Source: Bacillota bacterium
GTDB taxonomy: Bacteria > Bacillota > UBA994
Assembly: GCA_018725535.1 (NCBI GenBank)
Contig: QLUS01000070.1
Location: forward strand, 1-7,884
DNA: 7,884 nt
Direction: 5' to 3'
The first letter of the stretch is position 1. Each line of letters opens with the position of its first letter. The translations under genes and the position numbers were made by a program. The notes under the pieces are model-generated. The model worked only from the letters and a program-made list of their open reading frames with translations. It had not been told where the DNA came from and did not search any database. Below are positions 1 to 5,252 of the stretch, one piece after another.

Positions 1-22
1 CAGATTTTCATACGATACCCCC

Positions 23-40
23 CAAAAGTAAACACTTTTG
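23..40. repeat. short perfect palindrome
   Basis: Two 7-base arms (CAAAAGT and ACTTTTG) flank a 4-base AAAC spacer. No T-run follows on either strand, so it is not a convincing terminator. It could be an operator or the tail of a feature upstream of the window. Chance occurrence in this AT-rich stretch is possible. Confidence 0.3.
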
Positions 41-100
41 AGAACTATCATATCTTTTCAGGATCTTATTGCCCAGTCATTTTTTACAAATTAGCTAGTT

Positions 101-211
101 CTTCCGCAACGAGCGATATTAATAACAGTCCTCTTTATCACATTCTGCAGTTCTAAGGTTTCTCGACATTGCGTGATCAAAACAGGCCAAATATATCGTT
201 CAATGCGGAAG
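101..211 (+). repeat. long imperfect inverted repeat, possible structured RNA or fold-back element
   Basis: The arms at 101-119 and 193-211 are nearly complementary. As + strand RNA they give 8 pairs, a 2x2 internal loop (109-110 against 202-203), then 9 pairs including one G-U at 113/199. The 73-base middle contains a smaller complementary pair, CTAAGG near 153 and CCTTAG near 213, that competes with or extends the stem. No ORF overlaps it. It may be a degenerate fold-back element, an unrecognised structured RNA or a regulatory palindrome. I do not recognise a family. Confidence 0.4.
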
Positions 212-262
212 AGCCTTAGTTTGAAAACTTAAATTACGAATTGAAGTCGCCAAAACACAAAT

Positions 263-291
263 TTGACGAGCCTGTTGTTCTATGCTACAAT
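263..291 (+). promoter_or_regulatory. sigma-A-type promoter of rplU-rpmA
   Basis: A -35 box TTGACG (263-268) and a -10 box TACAAT (286-291) are separated by 17 bases, each one base off consensus. Transcription would start near 298, leaving about 110 nt of leader before rplU. It is the only good promoter upstream of the ribosomal protein genes. Confidence 0.8.
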
Positions 292-297
292 TAATAC

Positions 298-407
298 TCG
301 TAGGAACGCTGCAGAGCCTACTGCGACTGTCCTTAACCGCTCGTCTAGGGAACGAAGTGCTCTATGCCCCCGCATGACGGCGAGTCTAACACACAGGAGG
401 TCTTTTG
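298..407 (+). promoter_or_regulatory. rplU 5' leader, candidate L21-type autoregulatory leader
   Basis: About 110 nt lie between the predicted transcription start and rplU. The leader contains small hairpins: GTAGG/CCTAC at 300-304 and 317-321, and ATGC-CCCC-GCAT at 364-375. A weaker pairing is possible between CTCGTC near 339 and GACGGCGAG near 376. Many Bacillota carry a structured L21 leader at this position that is thought to mediate autogenous control by the ribosomal protein. Position and length fit, but I cannot confirm the consensus by eye. Confidence 0.4.
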
Positions 408-722
408 ATGTTTGCAATCATCGAGACAGGCGGTAAGCAGTACCGCGTCAAGCAGGGAGACACCATTCGTGTCGAAAAGCTCGCTGCCAATGTCGGCGAC
501 CAAGTGGAGTTTAAGGAAGTTCTAGCCCTAGGGGAGGGCAGCAGTGTAGCTTTTGGCGCACCACTTCTCGTCGGCGCGTGTGTCTTAGGCACAGTCCTCG
601 AGCACGGCAAAGAGAAGAAGATTATTGTCTTCCGCTACAAGGCCAAGTCGCGCTATCGCAAAAAGAACGGCCATCGGCAGCCATTTACCAAAGTTGTCAT
701 TGAGTCCATTACCGCTAACTAG
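408..722 (+). CDS. rplU: 50S ribosomal protein L21
   Basis: This encodes bL21, a 23S rRNA-binding protein of the large ribosomal subunit. The 104-residue product opens with the family signature FAIIETGGKQYRVKQGD. It ends with the basic RNA-binding stretch KIIVFRYKAKSRYRKKNGHRQPFT, typical of L21 at full length. I place the start at ATG 408, seven bases after a strong CAGGAGG site ending at 400. An in-frame TTG at 405 sits closer to the ribosome binding site and is less likely. It is the first gene after the promoter at 263-291 and is followed by rpmA after 12 bases. The usual third member of this operon in Bacillota, the protease gene prp/ysxB, is missing. Confidence 0.97.
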   Translation: MFAIIETGGKQYRVKQGDTIRVEKLAANVGDQVEFKEVLALGEGSSVAFGAPLLVGACVLGTVLEHGKEKKIIVFRYKAKSRYRKKNGHRQPFTKVVIESITAN

Positions 723-734
723 GGAGGTGTAGAA

Positions 735-998
735 ATGGCTTCAAAGAAGGGCGTAGGTAGTTCACGCAACGGTCGGGATTCACACTCGCAGCGTCTCGGG
801 GTCAAACGTCAGGACGGCCAGCTGGTGAACGCAGGTTCTATCCTCGTTAGGCAACGCGGCACCAAGATTCACCCAGGGCAGAATGTAGGCATAGGCGGGG
901 ATGACACCCTGTTCGCGCTAATCGGTGGGAAGGTCGCTTTCGAGCGCCTAGGCAGAGATCGCACCAAAGTCAGTGTCTACTGCACACCGGCAAACTAG
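735..998 (+). CDS. rpmA: 50S ribosomal protein L27
   Basis: This encodes bL27, which sits near the peptidyl transferase centre; its N-terminal tail contacts the tRNA 3' ends. The 87 residues include the diagnostic KKGVGSSRNGRDS near the start and GSILVRQRGTKIHPGQNVGIGGDDTLFA in the middle. The start is ATG 735, seven bases after GGGAGG. An in-frame TAG (the rplU stop at 720) lies just upstream, so a longer N-terminus is excluded. The protein begins directly MASKKGVGS. It lacks the Prp-cleaved extension, ending in a LQFFA-like motif, known from many Bacillota such as Staphylococcus. This agrees with the absence of the prp gene between rplU and rpmA. An intrinsic terminator follows within 10 bases. 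Confidence 0.97.
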   Translation: MASKKGVGSSRNGRDSHSQRLGVKRQDGQLVNAGSILVRQRGTKIHPGQNVGIGGDDTLFALIGGKVAFERLGRDRTKVSVYCTPAN

Positions 999-1006
999 CA
1001 CAACCC

Positions 1007-1029
1007 AAACCCGGGCTTCCGGGTTTTTT
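1007..1029 (+). terminator. intrinsic terminator after rpmA
   Basis: The stem CCCGG (1010-1014) pairs with CCGGG (1019-1023) around a GCTT loop, preceded by AAA and followed by six T. It separates the highly expressed ribosomal protein genes from the Spo0B-like/obgE/nadD genes. I see no good promoter between it and the next start at 1035, so those genes may depend on read-through. Confidence 0.85.
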
Positions 1030-1034
1030 CTTAG

Positions 1035-1271
1035 GTGGTGTTTGTCATAAAGAAACGTCTCATTCTGGCAGCAGGTTTGTCCGCCATGGTTCTCCTGCCG
1101 TCTTGGCCACTACGCCTTGTTGCGGCGGCGGTGTTGCTTGCGCTGTTAACTTCCCCCCGCCCGAAACGGCAAGAGACCCTGACTCTGACGGGGGGTTCTT
1201 TCGGCCCGCGTTTCAGCCGATTTCGCCATGACCTCCTAAACGACCTGCAGTTAGTGTACGGCGCTGTTTAG
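1035..1271 (+). CDS. Spo0B-like membrane protein, N-terminal part (cut by in-frame TAG)
   Basis: The 78-residue product has a basic start (KKR), two predicted membrane helices (about residues 8-22 and 25-40) and a linker. It ends in RFRHDLLNDLQLVYGAV. The RHD-LLN-LQLV block matches the Spo0B-type phosphotransfer helix (compare SRHDWMNKLQLIKG in Bacillus Spo0B); H65 would be the phosphorylated histidine. Its place between rpmA and obgE is also that of spo0B in Bacillus. TAG at 1269 stops the frame where relatives typically continue GYLQLGKPE: here it reads GAV-stop-LHKPVPE, so the stop falls at the Gln position. The same frame then stays open to 1751. The start is GTG at 1035 or 1038, and the AGGTGG site overlaps both. 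It is probably a recently broken gene, a sequencing error or a read-through gene. Confidence 0.7.
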   Translation: MVFVIKKRLILAAGLSAMVLLPSWPLRLVAAAVLLALLTSPRPKRQETLTLTGGSFGPRFSRFRHDLLNDLQLVYGAV

Positions 1272-1283
1272 CTGCACAAGCCC

Positions 1284-1751
1284 GTGCCTGAGGTACTCCA
1301 GCGCGTCGATAAGGTTATTGGGCGGATTAGAACCGCAGGTCTCATCTTTGGCATTCATAACTGGGAGTTAAGTTGTTGCTTGTTTGACATGTGGGAGGAG
1401 GCAGAGCTCTGCGGTGTCCGGCTGACCTTCTCTGCTTCAGGTGACTTCGGGGGTGCATCTAGACAGTGGCCTGCATGGGCTGACGGCATCACTGCCGTAT
1501 GGGCGTACTACCGTGGCCTAGCGGAGGCTACAGGGCTGACTGCGGTGCAGCTCGAGCTTAAAGAGGAGCCACGGGCGTGGAAACTGCGCTTTGCTGCTCC
1601 TAAGTCGCCCGTCACAGGAGCCGCGCTGCCCAAGAAACTAGACATAGCCCTTGTTTCAGGCGCTCGGGTTAAGTGGAGCCATCTCGAGCATAGCGTCATG
1701 CTCGAGGTGCAGAAAGAGAGCCCTAACGAGGAGGAAGATCTGTGTTTGTAG
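1284..1751 (+). CDS. Spo0B-like protein, C-terminal part (same frame, after the TAG)
   Basis: This continues the frame of the gene at 1035 beyond its TAG. The first residues after the stop (LHKPVPEVLQRVDKVIGRIR) look like the second helix of the Spo0B helical hairpin. The remainder, about 130 residues, fits a degenerate histidine-kinase-like ATPase fold, as in Spo0B; I see no intact N, G1 or G2 boxes. The GTG at 1284 is the first possible restart codon but has no ribosome binding site, so independent translation is doubtful. The frame carries no further stop over 155 codons, which argues against long-standing decay. The last 10 bases overlap obgE, suggesting translational coupling. Together the two parts would make about 238 residues. 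Confidence 0.6.
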   Translation: MPEVLQRVDKVIGRIRTAGLIFGIHNWELSCCLFDMWEEAELCGVRLTFSASGDFGGASRQWPAWADGITAVWAYYRGLAEATGLTAVQLELKEEPRAWKLRFAAPKSPVTGAALPKKLDIALVSGARVKWSHLEHSVMLEVQKESPNEEEDLCL

Positions 1752-3022
1752 ACAGTGTCACGATTACTGTCAAGTCAGGTAATGGGGGCAACGGTGCGGC
1801 TACTTTCCGCCGCGAAAAATACGTGCCGCAGGGCGGCCCCTCGGGTGGAGACGGCGGGAAAGGTGGCGATGTCTATGTCGTCGCCGACCCAGAGTCCCAC
1901 ACACTAATGGCCTACCGCTTTCGCAAGCGCTTCTTTGCTGCTGACGGCGAAAATGGTGCCTACAGAAACATGCACGGGCACGCAGGCGAAGACCTCGTGC
2001 TTAAAGTTGCGCCCGGCACAGTCATCATAGATGTAAAGACGGGTCGCGTATTGGCTGACCTCGTAAATGCGGGAGACAGAGTGCTCATGTTCCCGGGCGG
2101 AAGAGGCGGGCGCGGCAACGCACGGTTTGCGACTGCGGTGCGGCAGGCCCCGAATTTTGCTGAAAAAGGGAGAGCTGGCATTGAGCGTGAGATTAGGCTG
2201 GAACTAAAGGTCATTGCCGACGTCGGATTAGTAGGGTTTCCTAATGCCGGCAAGTCCACACTATTAGCTGCCGTCTCCGCTGCCCGCCCGCGCGTGGCCG
2301 ACTACCCGTTTACCACGCTGGAGCCGCAGCTTGGAGTTGTGTATCTAGATGGGCGCAGCTTTGTCATGGCCGATATTCCGGGCCTGATTGAGGGCGCTCA
2401 CCTCGGCCAAGGACTGGGGCACGCCTTTCTGCGTCATGTAGAACGTACGCGTGCGCTAATTCACGTCGTGGACGCCGCAGGTGCCGAGGGACGAGACCCC
2501 TTGCATGATATAGAGATAATTAACAACGAGCTGGCCAGTTATTCAAGTGAACTGGCCGGACGCCCGCAGCTACTTGCATTAAACAAGGTCGATGCCATAC
2601 CCGACAGGCAACTTGTTGAACTATTAGTGGACAAGCTGACGCATGCGGGGTATGAGGTGTTCCCCATATCGGCGGTTACCGGCGAGGGGATGCCTGCTTT
2701 GCTGCATCGCGCCATGGACCTCGTTCTTTCGCTTCCACTGCCACCCGTACACGTCATCGAGACCTTGCCGGACAGCTCGGACGTAGTGCCGCTTGTGGTC
2801 TTAAAAGAAGGAGAATTATACTTCGTTAGCGGCACAGAAGTCGAGCGTCTCGTCAGTCGCGTCGACCTTGATAATGACGACGCCGTGCATAGAATGCAGC
2901 TCGCGCTTAAGCGCCTTGGGGTGTTTGATCTGTTAAGGGGGGCTGGTGTTGCCGAGGGGTCCCAAGTAATAATCGGCAACAAGCAGTTTTCTTTCTACGA
3001 CGAGGAGCCGCGGAAGGAGTGA
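1742..3022 (+). CDS. obgE: GTPase Obg/CgtA
   Basis: This is an essential GTPase that binds the 50S subunit during its assembly and links growth to nucleotide levels. The 426 residues are full length. The glycine-rich Obg fold (1-158) includes SGNGGNGAATFRREKYVP and GGPSGGDGGKGGDV. The G domain has G1 GFPNAGKST (165-173), switch I with DYPFTTLEP (187-195), G3 DIPGLIEGAH (211-220), G4 NKVD (281-284) and G5 SAVTGEG (310-316). A C-terminal OCT domain (about 350-420) contains RLGVFDLLRGAGV. The start is GTG 1742, six bases after AGGAGGA, inside the end of the Spo0B-like frame. The pairing of Spo0B with Obg also occurs in Bacillus, where Obg is needed for sporulation signalling. nadD starts four bases after its stop. 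Confidence 0.97.
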   Translation: MFVDSVTITVKSGNGGNGAATFRREKYVPQGGPSGGDGGKGGDVYVVADPESHTLMAYRFRKRFFAADGENGAYRNMHGHAGEDLVLKVAPGTVIIDVKTGRVLADLVNAGDRVLMFPGGRGGRGNARFATAVRQAPNFAEKGRAGIEREIRLELKVIADVGLVGFPNAGKSTLLAAVSAARPRVADYPFTTLEPQLGVVYLDGRSFVMADIPGLIEGAHLGQGLGHAFLRHVERTRALIHVVDAAGAEGRDPLHDIEIINNELASYSSELAGRPQLLALNKVDAIPDRQLVELLVDKLTHAGYEVFPISAVTGEGMPALLHRAMDLVLSLPLPPVHVIETLPDSSDVVPLVVLKEGELYFVSGTEVERLVSRVDLDNDDAVHRMQLALKRLGVFDLLRGAGVAEGSQVIIGNKQFSFYDEEPRKE

Positions 3023-3026
3023 TGGC

Positions 3027-3653
3027 ATGCGCATTGGCGTAATGGGCGGGACGTTTGACCCGATTCACCTTGGGCACCTCGTCACCGCAGAAACCGTACG
3101 GCACCGCTTTGGGCTGCAGCAGGTGGTGTTTGTGCCTACCGGGCGGCCTCCGCACAAGCGGGGTGAAGACGTCTCGAGTGCCGAACATCGCTACGTCATG
3201 ACTTTCCTGGCCGTCGTCAGTAACCCTGAGTTTGGCATTTCGCGCATCGAGATCGACCGCTTAGGATACTCATACACCTTTGACACGATGCTGGCACTAG
3301 GCGAGATGTATGGGCCTGACTGCGAGCTGTATTTTATCACTGGCGCTGATGCGATGCGGGATATTCACACTTGGCACCGCGCTCCGGAACTGCTAACGCT
3401 CTGTCATTTTGTCGCCGCTAGTCGCCCGGGCTATACGCTCTGCGACTACATGGCCCAAACCGACATAGAGAGATTTCGTCAGAGCGGCCACATTCATCTC
3501 GTGGAAGTTCCGGCGATGGCCATTTCTTCGACCGGCTTGCGCAGGCGAGTCCGCGCAGGAGAGCCTATTCGCTACCTAGTGCCCGAAGCAGTGGAGAATT
3601 ACATCTATGAACACCGCTTGTATCTTGGTGGCGCACGTAGCGCTGCCCTCTAG
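3027..3653 (+). CDS. nadD: nicotinate-nucleotide adenylyltransferase
   Basis: NadD joins ATP and nicotinate mononucleotide to give deamido-NAD, the shared step of de novo and salvage NAD synthesis in the cytoplasm. The 208-residue protein has the nucleotidyltransferase signature GGTFDPIHLGHL (7-18), the PTGRPPHK segment (37-44), SYTFDT (82-87) and ITGADAM (104-110). The ATP-binding motif ISSTGLRRR (166-174) is near the end. All expected elements are present at normal length. The start is ATG 3027, seven bases after AAGGAG (3014-3019), which lies in the last codons of obgE, so the two are probably cotranscribed. In many Bacillota yqeK (an HD-domain hydrolase) follows; here the next gene is an LCP protein after a 72-base gap. 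Confidence 0.96.
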   Translation: MRIGVMGGTFDPIHLGHLVTAETVRHRFGLQQVVFVPTGRPPHKRGEDVSSAEHRYVMTFLAVVSNPEFGISRIEIDRLGYSYTFDTMLALGEMYGPDCELYFITGADAMRDIHTWHRAPELLTLCHFVAASRPGYTLCDYMAQTDIERFRQSGHIHLVEVPAMAISSTGLRRRVRAGEPIRYLVPEAVENYIYEHRLYLGGARSAAL

Positions 3654-3662
3654 CTTCCACTA

Positions 3663-3689
3663 TTCACAGCGCATGTTTCACCTTATAAT
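3663..3689 (+). promoter_or_regulatory. possible promoter of the LCP-rsfS-nnr genes
   Basis: A perfect -10 hexamer TATAAT (3684-3689) lies in the 72-base gap after nadD. The best -35 is TTCACA at 3663, giving a short 15-base spacer. Transcription would start near 3696, about 30 bases before the LCP start. The perfect -10 box supports a promoter; the weak -35 suggests modest activity. Confidence 0.5.
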
Positions 3690-3725
3690 ATAACTAGCCC
3701 TGACGAAACGGAGAGGAGGCGGCAA

Positions 3726-4901
3726 ATGCATACGTTTTTTCGCTATCTTGTGGCCGCAATCTGTCTTATACTGAGCGTCGTTGTGGGCTCTGCCGTGCTG
3801 GTGTTAAACGGGCTCGCGCCCGTCCCGCACTATGAAGGACCTGTTGCGCTGACGCCTCCGTGGGTTAACGCTAAGGTTAACGTCCTAGTGCTCGGGACCG
3901 ATACTGGCTTGCTCGAAGGGGGCAAGCAGGGTGCGCTGCGTACAGATACAATGATGGTCGTGAGCCTAGACCCCGTGACGTACGAAGTAAGAGTGCTGTC
4001 ACTGCCCCGCGACAGCCGCGTGTCCATACCAGGGCGCAGGCACCAAGACAAGATAAACGCGGCACACGCCCACGGGGGCATCCGGTTAGCCGTTGATACC
4101 GTCGAGAGGCTGCTCGACATCCCGCTTCACTTCTATGTACGCCTTGAGCACCGCGGGTTTAGGCGCTTAATTGATGCCATCGGCGGGGTAGATTACTATG
4201 TAGAGAAGAACATGTTCTACGAGGATCCTTACCAAGACCTCGTTATTAACCTGCGCCGCGGGCAGCAGATACTTGATGGAGATAAAGCTGAGCAGTACGT
4301 AAGATACCGTGGCAGTGAAGGGGACATAGGTCGGATTGCCCGTCAGCAGCGTTTTATGATCGCCGCTCTGCGCACTATGCTTCGGCCAGCGAATATCGTG
4401 CGTGTAAACTCAATCGTCGATATTGCCTTAAGCAGCGTGCGTACCAACATCGATGCCCAGGCAATTCTTAAGTACTTGCCGTTGTTAGGTAACATTAGCC
4501 CCGAGAAAGTGACGATGCTGACGCTGCCCGGAACCGATGGATGGAGTAATGGAGTCAGTTTCTGGTTAGTTGATGAAAGAGCCACGGATGACATGTTGCG
4601 CGAACATTTTTGGGATGCCTTAGCAAGTGGCCCCTCGGAAATTACCGTACGCGTTGAAGACGCGAGCGGCAACAACCAAGGGGAGCGCGCGGCAGAGGTG
4701 CTCACCCGTCGTGGCTTCACGGTGGTAGACGTCAAGGCGGTATCAGAAGTGGCAGAGAAAACACGCATTACCGTGCACAACGGCTATGACGAAATGGGTC
4801 ACGCGGTGTATCGCGTGCTTAGACAAGGCAACGTGTTTAGTGAGCGGATAACGCGGGACGTTAGAGTGACCATCGTTCTTGGGCAAGATTTTTGGCGATA
4901 G
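3726..4901 (+). CDS. LCP (LytR-CpsA-Psr) family cell-wall glycopolymer transferase
   Basis: LCP proteins attach teichoic acids or other glycopolymers from lipid carriers to peptidoglycan on the outer face of the membrane. The 391 residues start with one membrane anchor (about 5-28). The LCP catalytic domain (about 48-220) has LRTDTMMVVSL (71-81), SLPRDSRV (92-99), KINAAHAHGG (109-118), the ILDGDKAEQYVRYR block (182-195) and the following D-RIARQQRF (200-210). These hold the conserved Arg and Asp residues that bind the pyrophosphate lipid and metal. A LytR_C-type domain (about 305-390, starting ITVRVEDASG) closes the protein. The start is ATG 3726 after a strong GAGAGGAGG. The three-domain layout is typical and it looks functional. 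The substrate cannot be told from sequence. Confidence 0.93.
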   Translation: MHTFFRYLVAAICLILSVVVGSAVLVLNGLAPVPHYEGPVALTPPWVNAKVNVLVLGTDTGLLEGGKQGALRTDTMMVVSLDPVTYEVRVLSLPRDSRVSIPGRRHQDKINAAHAHGGIRLAVDTVERLLDIPLHFYVRLEHRGFRRLIDAIGGVDYYVEKNMFYEDPYQDLVINLRRGQQILDGDKAEQYVRYRGSEGDIGRIARQQRFMIAALRTMLRPANIVRVNSIVDIALSSVRTNIDAQAILKYLPLLGNISPEKVTMLTLPGTDGWSNGVSFWLVDERATDDMLREHFWDALASGPSEITVRVEDASGNNQGERAAEVLTRRGFTVVDVKAVSEVAEKTRITVHNGYDEMGHAVYRVLRQGNVFSERITRDVRVTIVLGQDFWR

Positions 4902-4913
4902 AGGAGTTGAAAC

Positions 4914-5252
4914 ATTACGGCACTGCAGTTGGCAATAAAGGCGGCATCTTTGGCCGATGACAAGAAGGCGCTTCGTCCGGTTATACTCGATCTCTCGCTG
5001 CTGTCTCACGTCACAGACTACTTTCTCATAGTCACTGCCACCTCGCGCACGCATTCCCTGACCATTGCGGATCATATCGAGAAGGAGCTTGTCTTAAGCG
5101 GTAAGACGTTTATGGGGCGCGAAGGTGACCCCGAGGGCATCTGGATACTGCTTGACCTTGGTGCCGTGGTAGTGCACGTCTTCCGCGAGGAAGCCCGTGA
5201 ATTCTACGCCCTAGAACGTTTGTGGGGCGGAGCTAAGGTCGTGGTGCTGTGA
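4914..5252 (+). CDS. rsfS: ribosomal silencing factor RsfS
   Basis: RsfS binds protein L14 on the large subunit and blocks subunit joining, lowering translation in poor conditions. The product shows the family blocks LADDKKA, VTDYFLIVTATSRTHSLTIADHIE and WILLDLGAVVVHVFREEAREFYALERLWGGAK at normal length. The start is unusual. The only good ribosome binding site, GAGGAG (4901-4906), is seven bases before ATT 4914. Reading from there gives (M)TALQLAIKAA, the usual RsfS beginning. The first conventional alternative, TTG 4929, is 22 bases away and cuts off TALQ. CTG at 4923 is also possible but 16 bases away. From ATT the protein has 112 residues, from TTG 107. It follows the LCP gene by 12 bases and overlaps nnr by 4. 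Confidence 0.93.
   Translation: MTALQLAIKAASLADDKKALRPVILDLSLLSHVTDYFLIVTATSRTHSLTIADHIEKELVLSGKTFMGREGDPEGIWILLDLGAVVVHVFREEAREFYALERLWGGAKVVVL

Larger units (their letters stand above)
1..262. other. AT-rich non-coding stretch
   Basis: No plausible coding region is visible on either strand, and the base composition is clearly more AT-rich than the genes downstream. Apart from the palindrome at 23-40 and the inverted repeat at 101-211, I see no further structure. It separates rplU from whatever lies upstream of the window. Confidence 0.6.

Noticed and set aside
405..407. TTG at 405 as the rplU start
   Set aside because: ATG 408 fits the ribosome binding site spacing and the family N-terminus better.
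1269..1271. TAG as a sense codon (pyrrolysine or altered code)
   Set aside because: rplU, rpmA, nadD and the LCP gene all end with TAG at the correct family length, so TAG is an ordinary stop here. Only gene-specific read-through remains possible.
2539..2982. Long minus-strand frames opposite obgE, the LCP gene and nnr (for example 2539-2982, 4343-4780, 5950-6375)
   Set aside because: They are mirror frames of well-supported genes, low in family likeness and without ribosome binding sites.
3640..3672. GCGCTG/CAGCGC inverted repeat after nadD as a terminator
   Set aside because: The loop is 21 bases and no T-run follows; it overlaps the nadD end and the putative promoter. Probably chance.
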